Source: Poriferisodalis sp026713105
Lineage (GTDB): Bacteria; Actinomycetota; Acidimicrobiia; Acidimicrobiales; Poriferisodalaceae
NCBI GenBank assembly: GCA_965115995.1
Contig: OZ220472.1
Coordinates: 2,914,001-2,978,000 of the forward strand
Direction of reading: 5' to 3'
DNA: 64,000 nt
Part shown: piece after piece, positions 25,629 through 34,076 of the stretch
How positions within the stretch are numbered: the first letter of the stretch is position 1
Layout of the letters: every line of letters starts with the position of its first letter
The notes under the pieces: model-generated
Databases searched by the model: none
Seen by the model: the letters and a program-made list of their open reading frames with translations, nothing else
Told to the model about the DNA's origin: nothing
Position numbers and translations under genes: made by a program

Positions 25629-27182
25629 GTGAGCGTCGCCGCGCTTGTTCGAGAATCTGAGTCGCTCGTCGAGGTTCTCGACCCGATCGTCGAAGAGATC
25701 TCCGACCCGTACCTGCAGGCAATCGCGGACTCGGCTTGGTACCGCCTCGGAGCGTTCAACGTCCATATCCGGGACGAGAGCGGACACGCCGTGGCCGCGG
25801 CTCTGGCTCGCAGCCTCATCGAGCAAGCGGCCTATTGGGACTGGGCGCTCGCGACCGGTGTCGGCGTCGGCCATCTCGACACGTGGGCGGCCCTCGAGTA
25901 CCAACGCCTGGAACAGCTCGCCGACGAGATCGACGACCGAACATGGCTCAAGTGGCTGCTGCCGCCCGGAACGTCGTTTCAGATGCCTGCGGGGACATCG
26001 ATCCCCAGCAATCCTCATGAGGCCGTTCGTCGGCTCGGATTCGGCCTCGACGAAGCCGTTCTCGAACCGCTCCGATTCGAAGGACTCCGGGCGGCGCATC
26101 AAATTCTTGAGTTGCTCGCGCACGGCAATCTCATGGGGGCAGCGATCCTCGCCCAGCAGCCTGATATGCAGCTGCCGGATCGGATGACAGCGATCGCCAC
26201 GCACCTCGCAGCCGCCGGCGCGACAGCTGTGACCCTCGCCGTTGCCGCCGGCAACGCACAACTAGGCGCTGCGCATGCACAATTCCGGCAGGTCGCCGAT
26301 GCTGCCAGTGGGATCCATGGGTTGCCTGCTCACTCACCCGGAGCGAAGCACCGGCCGGATCGACCACCCCACGCAAGCGTTTCACCGTCACTGCGCGCCG
26401 CCGCCGAAGCTGAGCGAATGCCCCCTGCTCCGCCGGAACTGACGCAGCTAGGAATGGCGTACTTGGATGCCGCCTACGATCTGGCCTCCGCCGTGGCGTC
26501 CGATCACGCCTGGTCTGCGGATCCCGAAACCTGGATCCCCAGGCAGAGCTTCAGATTCGCAGTGTCGAACCTGGTAGTGGTCCGCAGCGGACTCGAGGAA
26601 GACCTCGGCAAAGCAATTCTCCCGTTCGCCGCGCGCATGCTGCTCGAAGACGGAGCCAGATGGGCGTCGTTGCTGCCCGACGAGACGAATGCCAGGCCAA
26701 GCGGAACCCTCAAGGCGCTGGTCGGAGACGCGACACGTCGACGTGACAGAATCGCCCAAAGCCTTCGTTCCGAAGGAGTGCCGCAACGCCTGATCGACGA
26801 CCTTCTCGGCGCAGCGCGATCGATCCCGCGTCCAGAAAGCGAGGCCCAGCCGCCGCCGGGCCTGGACGACATGCTGCAAACTGGGTACCCGAACTCTTCC
26901 GGTGTCGATTCCGCCCGCGCGATGTACGGCGTGCTGTCGCAGTTCACGCACGCCACGCCGATCTCGAACTGGCACATCCGCCGGGACAAGTTCTCGTCGT
27001 TGACCGCGCCGACCTACGCCATCACGCTCGAGGCCACAGCGCGGGGATTCGAACGGATCGCTTGTATCACCTCGGTGCTCGCAGGGATCAGCGCTGAGAC
27101 GCTCAGGACGCCCCTGCTTGATCTGCGAGCGCGTGGCACCGAGCTCGCACGGCTTGCCGCTCTCTTCCATCAGCTCGGATAG
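25629..27182 (+). CDS. Large helical protein, HEPN-like candidate
   Basis: I place the start at GTG 25629 behind TGAGG, giving 517 residues; GTG 25545 would add 28 Arg-rich residues that look noncoding. The N-terminal half has ALARSLIEQAAYWDWAL and the C-terminal half has YGVLSQFTHATPISNW. The pairing of an R-x2-IE-x-AA helix with a later S-x-x-(T/S)HA turn recurs in the gene at 29718-30773, suggesting a shared helical domain. No catalytic motif is certain. It follows the AbiJ-like gene by 111 bases on the same strand and may belong to the same unit. Confidence 0.55.
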   Translation: MSVAALVRESESLVEVLDPIVEEISDPYLQAIADSAWYRLGAFNVHIRDESGHAVAAALARSLIEQAAYWDWALATGVGVGHLDTWAALEYQRLEQLADEIDDRTWLKWLLPPGTSFQMPAGTSIPSNPHEAVRRLGFGLDEAVLEPLRFEGLRAAHQILELLAHGNLMGAAILAQQPDMQLPDRMTAIATHLAAAGATAVTLAVAAGNAQLGAAHAQFRQVADAASGIHGLPAHSPGAKHRPDRPPHASVSPSLRAAAEAERMPPAPPELTQLGMAYLDAAYDLASAVASDHAWSADPETWIPRQSFRFAVSNLVVVRSGLEEDLGKAILPFAARMLLEDGARWASLLPDETNARPSGTLKALVGDATRRRDRIAQSLRSEGVPQRLIDDLLGAARSIPRPESEAQPPPGLDDMLQTGYPNSSGVDSARAMYGVLSQFTHATPISNWHIRRDKFSSLTAPTYAITLEATARGFERIACITSVLAGISAETLRTPLLDLRARGTELARLAALFHQLG

Positions 27183-27273
27183 GCGCCTAGCGAATCTTGC
27201 CGAGCAAGGCAAGCGAGATTGACCGTGTGGACCGTGCCAACAGCAGGGGAAGCCCTCGGGCTGACGCCATCAC

Positions 27274-28227
27274 TTAGAGGTCGTTGAGAACCGGTTCGAC
27301 CGCACCTCGCAGTCGGCTCAGCGCGGGCACCGCCCATGCTTGGGCCTCTGGCCATCGGTGTTCTTCTTCGATGGTGATCTTGGAGGGGAAGTAGGCGCTG
27401 ATCCGCGATGCCCGTTTGTCCTCGAGCGGTGACCATTCGAGCGCGCCTTCAAAGGCCGATTCGATTTCTTCCATGCGCTGCTCGAGAGCCTCGTACAGCA
27501 CGGCGTTGTCGTCCTTGTCGCCGGTGTCAACGTAGGCCTCGACTCGCAAGCGAGGAGCACCGTCCAGTCGGCAGAACGAAACGATGAATGAAACGCCCAG
27601 TCGTCGCTTGAAGCTCATCCACGAGTGCTTGGAGGGTTGGCCTTGTCCAGCCCATCCTGAGCTGTCGCTATGGAAGGCCGTCTGGGCAGCGGCCCAGAAT
27701 CTGCGACAGAGCGCATTCCTCTCGTTGTCCTGACGGTCCCTTGTCGCGCGCACGCTCCTGGACCAGTCGTCAGGCTGCACCACGACCTGAAGCCGAGGGG
27801 CCGGTATCGAATCGCCAATACTCCATACCTCAAGGGCGAGCCCGAAGAACCCGCAGTCCTCAGTCGAGACTTTGTTCAGCCAGTTGAGCGCCGAACGGTG
27901 ATCGGGACGGAACTTCTCGGTCAGCAGAACTGCGTAGCTGGCATCGAGGCCAGCCGCATATGTGATCAGCTTGCCGAGGTGGTCATGGTTCGTCGAGCCG
28001 TACATGTTCTCCACGACCACGAGGCCGTACGACGGATCTCGCAGCACGAGGTCGGCGCTGAACTCGCCGACCGCAACCTCTCGGCCCTCGAGCTCGAGTT
28101 CCATCCCGAGGGCGTCGTTCAGCAATTCGACATGGTCAGCCAGCCACGGCGTGAAATCACCGGCCTCGTCTGGCCACACACTGCGCACTGGGACATTCTC
28201 CAGTGCCCCGATCTCGTTCTCGCTCAT
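27274..28227 (-). CDS. PD-(D/E)xK nuclease-like protein with DUF4268-type C-terminus
   Basis: This 317-aa protein starts at ATG 28227 (MSENEIGAL). The N-terminal domain has EVAVGEFSADLVLRD, then LVVVENMYGSTNHDHLGKL and ITYAAGLDA. This is the E...D...(V/I)EN-x-x-x-x-(T/S)-D/N-H-D-HLG pattern of the nuclease-like domain that precedes DUF4268. The C-terminal half (WSRSVRATR, then FWAAAQTAF, SWMSFKRRLGVSFIVSF) fits DUF4268. Such proteins occur alone or near restriction-modification and defence genes and are thought to bind or cut DNA; direct evidence is thin. It is convergent with the gene ending at 27182. Confidence 0.75.
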   Translation of the reverse strand: MSENEIGALENVPVRSVWPDEAGDFTPWLADHVELLNDALGMELELEGREVAVGEFSADLVLRDPSYGLVVVENMYGSTNHDHLGKLITYAAGLDASYAVLLTEKFRPDHRSALNWLNKVSTEDCGFFGLALEVWSIGDSIPAPRLQVVVQPDDWSRSVRATRDRQDNERNALCRRFWAAAQTAFHSDSSGWAGQGQPSKHSWMSFKRRLGVSFIVSFCRLDGAPRLRVEAYVDTGDKDDNAVLYEALEQRMEEIESAFEGALEWSPLEDKRASRISAYFPSKITIEEEHRWPEAQAWAVPALSRLRGAVEPVLNDL

Positions 28228-28473
28228 CGGTGCTCCCGTCGTCTCGTGCCGGCCAATGCCCGGGCAGCGGCATTGCGAGCCAGGCTGCCCTGGGTCATGC
28301 ACGGCGACTGTCTAGCCCGTCGCGGCGGCCGTTGTGGACGGCAGCGAGCTGGCGCCGTCACTGCGAGACACGCAACTCATCACAACACGGGAAGTCGCCG
28401 TTGATTCCTAGAGTGGCCGAACCGGCACGATCGGCGATCATGCCGGCCGCGAAGACATCGACAAGGAGGAGTC

Positions 28474-29282
28474 TTGGCGATCGCTGATCCCGCGCAAGCA
28501 CTGGCTGTCGTCAACAAGTTCATTGGGCTCCTCAACGAACACAGACAGTGTTTCGACCAGATCGACTCCTTCGAGGACATGTGGGCGGAGGCCACCGGCA
28601 ATCACAGCGCCACCGTGGATGCGTTGCGAAAGAGGCGCGACAGTGTCAATGCGAAGATCTGGCACCGGGCGCCGCTAGTAGAGGCCATTGCGGAGCGGGT
28701 CGACCCGAGCTTCGATATCGAGTCGTTTCGTGAGGGCCGAGGTGGTGGCCTTTTGCCTTGGCGGTCTGGACTGGCATCGGCACATCGGCTCGTCGGTGTT
28801 CTCGAACGAACCGCCGAAGAAGAGGCGATCCTGGGTCCCGGTGGCCCGCAGCTCGCGGCAGGAGGAATGCACAAGTGGGTCTGGGACGCAGCGGCGAACC
28901 TCTGGGATGATCGGCACTACGGGGAGGCAGTCAATGCCGCTGCGACGGCCGTGGAGCAGCACACCCAGCTCAAGCTCGACCGCGGTGACCTCAGCGGCGC
29001 TGATCTGTATACGCAAGCGTTCAAGGTCGACAGGCCCGACACCCAGCCCGACGGCCGCCGGCTGCGCTTCGCACACACTCGGGAGCGGACCGCCGAGGGC
29101 GAGCGACCAAGAATTGGGCATCGGCGCACGAGGGTGCGATGCACTTCGGTCGGGGTTGCGCCCAAGGAATCCGGAACTTGGGCGTGCACGGCACCGACGA
29201 ACTCAGCGAACAAGAGGCACTAGAGAATCTGGCGGCGCTGAGTGTGCTGGCACAGTGGATCGACGAAGCTGCTGTCCTCTAG
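28474..29282 (+). pseudogene. TIGR02391/Ymh-family-like gene split by a frameshift
   Basis: A TTG start at 28474 follows AAGGAGGA (28463-28470), a very strong Shine-Dalgarno. The first 200 residues include GGMHKWVWDAAANLWDD and HYGEAVNAAATAVEQHTQ, the core of the TIGR02391 family, but this frame then reads into Arg/Thr-rich junk and stops at 29223. A second frame restores the family C-terminus (NWASAHEGAMHFGRG, GIRNLGVHGTDELSEQEALE, ALSVLAQWIDEAAVL) and stops at 29280-29282. The shift lies between about 29060 and 29100. This is either a recently broken gene or a sequencing error. The function of the family is unknown; members often lie near restriction and defence genes. Confidence 0.65.
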
Positions 29283-29717
29283 GGGTACCGGCGGCTCCGT
29301 CATCAATGCGTTGATCTGCGGCTTTGACGCAGACGCGTTCCGTGAATCGACCCAACGCGTTCCGCCGCCGCTCAGCGGCAACTCGCTGACCTGCGGGAAC
29401 ACAATTCCGCACCAACCCCACTTCCCGGTGCTGTTCAGGCTCAGGGTGGATGGGAGCGTTCACGAAGACCTCCAAGATGCCGGGAGCGGACTGCCACCTT
29501 CATCACCGGCGCTACAGGGCAGCATGCTGAGGAATGGTCGAGCGGTGACGGCGGCTGCCAGGTGAGACATGGGGCCATGAAGCTAACGCGGACGCGTCGA
29601 CCAGCGGAAGTGGGAGCCGGGCGGCGGCTAGTAGCTGGGCAGAGCCGCCATGGCAGCCGGCAGAGTCATCGCTCAATCTGAAAGACGCTCAGTCGAACTT
29701 TCCAGACGCCTCGGCGG
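29283..29717. other. Intergenic stretch, nothing supported
   Basis: This 435-base interval separates two convergent units. I see no protein-like frame, RNA gene or terminator hairpin of note. Confidence 0.45.
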
Positions 29718-30773
29718 CTATAGACCCGAGTGGGCATAGATCCCGAGCATTTCGTTCACAAGGGCATCAGCGCTGTTCGTATCGCACGGGAAGTCCCAGT
29801 ATCTGTGCAGCGCTCTGAGCATCTCAGCGGACGCGGCGGCGGCGAGCAAGGCGGGCAGCACCCGAGTCGAGGCGTGAGCGGACAACGGGCTGCCATCGCA
29901 GACTGTTCCGGCGATGGGCTTGAGCCGCCCGTAGATTCCGTGGGCTTGGCTGTGGATGTTGGCGCTAAGAAGCCTGTAGGCAACTCCCGGCGCCATGCTC
30001 CACCCTGGTCGGCTGTTGTTCATCCAGTTCATCAAGTCGGCTGTCACGTCGGTCGGTGTGGACCGTCCCGTGCCACCCGGGAGCGTGTCGATGAGGTTCT
30101 CGACGCATTCTTTCTGACAGCGCAGGAGCGCCACGGCTTGCCTCAGGCCGTTCGCCTCAGTGCTGTCAGCCGCATGGGTGCCACGAGAAAGCACCGCTTC
30201 CATGTAGAGAACTTCCTCCCTCGCATCTTCGCGGAAGGCATGGAGGGCGCGATGCAACATCGTCTCCGCATTCGCATCGGGATGGTAGAGCCAGAAGGTG
30301 CGGGCAGCAGCTTCGACGATCACGCGTGTCAGCGAGTACGAAGCGAACACCTCTGACTGCAGGCATGCTGCGAGGGCGCGCAAGTGGCTCTGCACTGACC
30401 AGATCGCGGCACGAGTGCGATGCGTCGGCAATTGCACGACGTCCTCTCCGGTCAGGCAATTCTCGCAGTCGCGCAGCACATCGACCACCGGCTCCACGTT
30501 GAGCAGATCTGGAATTGCTTGCCCCCACGGGTTCCCCGGCTTCGCCACGAACACATCCCCAGATCCCTCCTCTTCGAACTCGGCCGCCAATTGCAGCAGA
30601 ACGTCCGCCGCCGCCGGCAGGGAACGTTCCAAAGCGGACTCCAAGGAACGACGGGCACTCTCCACGCGCGTTGCCGGGCTTTGCCGTCGGCCACTCACCG
30701 GCATGCCCGCCGCGTCGCTGAGTCGACATTTGCCGTCACGCGACCTGCCTGGCGGCTGCGATGAAATCGCCAT
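29718..30773 (-). CDS. Helical protein of unknown function
   Basis: This 351-aa protein starts at ATG 30773 and overlaps the 3' end of the preceding minus-strand gene by 38 bases. The sequence is helical and contains ASYSLTRVIVEAAARTFWLY and, later, AYRLLSANIHSQAHG. The S-x-x-R-x-x-(V/I)EAAAR helix followed by YR-x-LS-x-x-(I)H turn is the same two-part pattern as in the gene at 25629-27182. No named family is certain. No P-loop or membrane segment is present. The first 40 residues are Arg/Ser/Pro-rich and may be disordered or lie upstream of the true start. Confidence 0.6.
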   Translation of the reverse strand: MAISSQPPGRSRDGKCRLSDAAGMPVSGRRQSPATRVESARRSLESALERSLPAAADVLLQLAAEFEEEGSGDVFVAKPGNPWGQAIPDLLNVEPVVDVLRDCENCLTGEDVVQLPTHRTRAAIWSVQSHLRALAACLQSEVFASYSLTRVIVEAAARTFWLYHPDANAETMLHRALHAFREDAREEVLYMEAVLSRGTHAADSTEANGLRQAVALLRCQKECVENLIDTLPGGTGRSTPTDVTADLMNWMNNSRPGWSMAPGVAYRLLSANIHSQAHGIYGRLKPIAGTVCDGSPLSAHASTRVLPALLAAAASAEMLRALHRYWDFPCDTNSADALVNEMLGIYAHSGL

Positions 30774-31056
30774 ACGGACGGAAACGAGCTACGTCGGCGC
30801 TGTGTTGAATCTGCTCGTACCTTGACTCGCCAATAAACGTGAGACGTCTTATCGACGACATCGGATAGAGGTCGCCTATTTCGAAGTACGCGAACGAGCT
30901 GGCGGGAGGTGCTTGACCGCTACCTCCTAGCGTCACTTGCCATGCATAGTCGGCTGCATTGTCGGGCGGCAACTGCCGCGCGGGTGCAACGGCCCGCAAC
31001 TCGATGCGTCTCCCGTCACGACGATCTTCCTTGAAAGTCACATAACCGCTCACCAC
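30736..31056 (-). CDS. Hypothetical protein, first gene of a two-gene unit
   Basis: I place the start at GTG 31056 because GGAAGGAG lies four bases before it, an excellent ribosome binding site; longer versions of the frame read as noncoding. The 106-aa product (VVSGYVTFKEDRRDGRR...) is probably beta-rich at the start, with YFEIGDLYPMSSIRR and YEQIQHSADVARF later. It has no signal peptide or catalytic motif. Its 3' end overlaps the start of the helical 351-aa gene by 38 bases, so the two are likely cotranscribed and possibly coupled. Family not recognised. Confidence 0.55.
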   Translation of the reverse strand: MVSGYVTFKEDRRDGRRIELRAVAPARQLPPDNAADYAWQVTLGGSGQAPPASSFAYFEIGDLYPMSSIRRLTFIGESRYEQIQHSADVARFRPYGDFIAAARQVA

Positions 31057-31462
31057 CGCGCTCCTTCCGAATGCAGTGGACCCCAGAGCATGGCGCACTG
31101 ACGGACATACCCCCTGCCATTTGGAGCCATCATCCCTACGCCCACACCACTTCCTTTGTTCACCGCAGCCGACCGGGCTTGCACTCCGCTCATTGCTCAA
31201 GAGTGCACAGCCCCGCTGCACGCCGCTTCCGCCTCTGCGCCTCGGGATGAAGGTGCTGTCGTGGAATTGGTCCGACATGGCCACCCTTACGGTGGCATCT
31301 TGCCTGCTCGCGCTCACATGTCCCCGCAGACTCGCTCTTGCTCCGCTTCTGCTCCCGGCAAGCAGATGCAGCGGCAGGTCAGGATCCCGTAGCTCAGGAC
31401 TTTCGGTCCCGGCCGAGTCGCAATCTTCGCGGGTTCCTTCTCGAGTCGGGTGACCGTCGGAC
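31057..31462. other. Intergenic stretch, nothing supported
   Basis: In this 406-base interval before the mobile-element region, frames on both strands are Ser/Arg/Cys-rich and show no family-like sequence. No RNA gene is recognised. Confidence 0.4.
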
Positions 31463-32248
31463 TTATGGTCGTGAATCAGCTCCAAGACGGGGCTTGGTAC
31501 GGGTTTGTCCTACGTACAGCATCAGGTCCGGGGGGCTGTGCTTGACCGTTCTGATGGCTCGGTCGATGTTGTTGGTGCCGATGGTCATGTCGCGGATGTG
31601 GGTCGTGTCGGTCTCGTCGGTCGGGAGGCGTGGCTGTCCTCGTGGGGTTCGTCTCAGGGCGAGCCCGGCGGGTTCTTTGCATTTGAACAGCTGTGCCAGC
31701 AGCTGCCACAGAGGCACGGACTCGAGCGCGACGGCGTCCTGGGTGGCGTGCGGCCGGTACATGAGCTGGCCTCGATGGAATTGGACTCTGGCGCTGTCGC
31801 TTCCCTTGCCGCTGCTCAGCTGAGCCATCAGCTTGCTCGCTCCGATGGCTGCGGAGTGCTTCACGAAGTGCTCGACCGCGGGAGGGATGGGGCCGGCTTG
31901 GGATCGAGTGCTCCAACTCTGGGACAGCCACTGGGACAGGTCCGGCATCACGTAGATGACGTCGGGGTGATTGAGATCGCGGAAGCCGGCGTCGTGCGCG
32001 GCGGCGAGTCCCAGGTCGATCCTGATGTAGGAGTCGATGGCTCCGGTTTCGCGCCATTGGGCCCCTGCCGAGGCGAACCGCTCGGGCGTGGTGGGCTTGA
32101 TGATGAACCACTTGGCGAGCGTCTCGGGCCAGCGGGTCACGGTGTGGGCGTCTTCGTGCGAGCAGATCCACGTCGTGGGACCGAGCGCTGCGAACAGCGC
32201 CTGGATGGTCCAAGTTTCGATGAGCCTTCGGGAGACGATGCGGGCCAT
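31463..32248 (-). CDS. Unknown protein divergent from the mobile element genes
   Basis: This 261-aa protein starts at ATG 32248 (MARIVSRRLIETWTIQ). Segments such as TWICSHEDAHTVTRWPETL, DAGFRDLNHPDVIYVMPD and KLMAQLSSGKGSDSARV look protein-like, but I recognise no motif or family. It is transcribed away from the recombinase/transposase pair, with 457 bases between the starts. It could be an accessory or cargo gene of that element, which is inference. The last 30 residues are polar and possibly disordered. Confidence 0.5.
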   Translation of the reverse strand: MARIVSRRLIETWTIQALFAALGPTTWICSHEDAHTVTRWPETLAKWFIIKPTTPERFASAGAQWRETGAIDSYIRIDLGLAAAHDAGFRDLNHPDVIYVMPDLSQWLSQSWSTRSQAGPIPPAVEHFVKHSAAIGASKLMAQLSSGKGSDSARVQFHRGQLMYRPHATQDAVALESVPLWQLLAQLFKCKEPAGLALRRTPRGQPRLPTDETDTTHIRDMTIGTNNIDRAIRTVKHSPPDLMLYVGQTRTKPRLGADSRP

Positions 32249-32705
32249 GGGTCGGATTCCTCGGCTCGCATCGTCGCGCGGATCGACGGCGCGTTCTGCC
32301 CCTAGCTCGTCCGAGAACGCCACCGGACCGAACTGCCGCCAGCGGTCATGAGAGCTGTCAGCCCGCGACACCGCGAGTGCCCCTGCGTGGCCTCTGTCGC
32401 TCGCAATCGAACGCTCTGTGCGCTGTGGCGCCCGCGCGCGACGGCTACATGAGTTGATTTTTCTGAATCATGCGCTGAGCCGCATAGGCACTGAGGAGTT
32501 GTGCTTTGACCTGGCAATCGCGTCGCCCCATGTCGGGGCACGTGATTACTGCTCAGAGGTAGCAGCCGCAGTGCCGAGAGCCATTTCGGCAAGCGACACC
32601 GCGGCTGCTGACCCGGCAAATGAGAACTTACCGACCCGTAGTCGATGCGGCCCCGCAGACCGCCAGGTGCCATCAGCAGGTCGCGCGCGGTTACGAGGTG
32701 CTGCT
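32249..32705. promoter_or_regulatory. Divergent intergenic region upstream of the recombinase-like gene
   Basis: These 457 bases separate two divergent genes and should hold both promoters. An open frame runs through it into the recombinase gene, but its residues are Arg/Ala/Ser-rich and have no family match, so I consider it noncoding. I could not single out -35/-10 elements with confidence. Confidence 0.3.
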
Positions 32706-34076
32706 GTGACGGGCATCGCCGCCGGCGGGGCCCAAGGGGGCATGGGCCGGCCGGAGACGGCAGCGGGCTCGGCTGACGAGGCCTCCCGCGGCCGCGAGGC
32801 GAGCGACAGCATCCGTGCGTCGATCCCGCTGATCCTCGCCGAGCTGCGTGAGATCGAGGGGCTGAGTCCCGCGACCAGGAGCAATCTGCTGTGGCTCGCG
32901 AAGAGCCTGGTGGAGTACTTGGCTCGCGTTGCCGGTGACCGCTGGGCCGACGTCGTCCTGCAGATGTTCGATGCCTGGTGCGATGGAGACTGGGCAGATC
33001 CCGATACGGGTCGTCGGCCGGGTCAGTCTCGGCTGTCGAAGAAGCAGCGCCGCTGGGCGGTTCCTCGGGCCGTTCGGGCAGCGATCGCCACAAGGTCGCT
33101 GCCGTGTGACAGCGCGATCGCGGACCTCGCGGACACGTCGCGGCAGCGCAGACGCCGTGAAGGGGTCGCGGTCGACGACTCGGACCACGTCGAACGCGTC
33201 ATCGAGCTTTGGTGCCCCAGAGACGAATGGTCCCTTGCTGCGACTTCCTTGTTGGCGACTGCACGCGAGTGGGTGACCCGCACCGGACCGCCGTCGGGAT
33301 CCTCGGCAACCGCGTGGCTGCGGATCGTGACCGATGCGCTGCTGTGGTCCGAGAGCGAGCTGGGCACCGCCGATCCCGACTACGTGCTGCATCCCCGCAA
33401 CGTCGAAGCGTTCACCATGGACCCCGCCCGCGGCTGGTCCGACGGCTGGCGCGCCCAGGCACGCACAGTGCTGCGTCGCGTCGGCAGGACAGTCAGCCCA
33501 CAGCTGTGGCCCGACAGCCCCGTGCCGATCGGGGCCAGAGACGCCGTGGTGCCGTACTCGACGATCGACGAGTTCTTGTTCCGCGAAACGGCCTTGATGG
33601 CGGACCGCAAGCTGCGTTGCGAACGGCTGTGGCTGGTCGCCGCGACGCTCGGGGCGGGTCTGCGAGGAACCGAGACCCATGGGCTCGGACCCGGCGATCT
33701 GGTGGTTCTCAACGCAGGCCGGCTCGGCATCGAGGTGCAGCGCGACCGGAGACGAATCGTCCCCATCCGCGAGCGGTACACCGCCCTCGCCGTCGAGGCC
33801 CGCGACCTGTGCGGCCGCGACCGGTTCTTCGAGAGCGACAACCCCGCAGCGCCCTCGAGACTCGCAACGCGACTCGCCGTCGACGGCCTCGGACGGCTGC
33901 AGCTGCACCGCGCCAGGGCCACGTTCGTGTGCGCGCACATCAACGCAGGCACCCCGCTCGACGTACTGAACCAGATCGCCGGCCCGATCACCGGCTCCTA
34001 TCTCCAACAGGTGCTCGCCCACTGCGCCGCGCCGGTCGATCCCGCCGATGCCGCCAACCGGGGACTCAGGCCATGA
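32706..34076 (+). CDS. Tyrosine-recombinase-like protein
   Basis: I choose GTG 32706, preceded by ACGAGG, giving 456 residues; ATG 32742 is an alternative. The N-terminal half is helical with a core-binding-like region (TRSNLLWLAKSLVEYLARVAG). The C-terminal half keeps several recombinase marks: LGAGLRGTETHGLGPGDLV (box I Arg), LQLHRARATFVCAHINAG (H-x-x-R of box II) and GSYLQQVL with the Tyr. The LGH motif before the Tyr is replaced by IAG, so the second catalytic His is missing. It is coupled to the next gene by an ATGA overlap (34073-34076). Acting with the transposase-like partner is inferred from that coupling. Confidence 0.6.
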   Translation: MTGIAAGGAQGGMGRPETAAGSADEASRGREASDSIRASIPLILAELREIEGLSPATRSNLLWLAKSLVEYLARVAGDRWADVVLQMFDAWCDGDWADPDTGRRPGQSRLSKKQRRWAVPRAVRAAIATRSLPCDSAIADLADTSRQRRRREGVAVDDSDHVERVIELWCPRDEWSLAATSLLATAREWVTRTGPPSGSSATAWLRIVTDALLWSESELGTADPDYVLHPRNVEAFTMDPARGWSDGWRAQARTVLRRVGRTVSPQLWPDSPVPIGARDAVVPYSTIDEFLFRETALMADRKLRCERLWLVAATLGAGLRGTETHGLGPGDLVVLNAGRLGIEVQRDRRRIVPIRERYTALAVEARDLCGRDRFFESDNPAAPSRLATRLAVDGLGRLQLHRARATFVCAHINAGTPLDVLNQIAGPITGSYLQQVLAHCAAPVDPADAANRGLRP

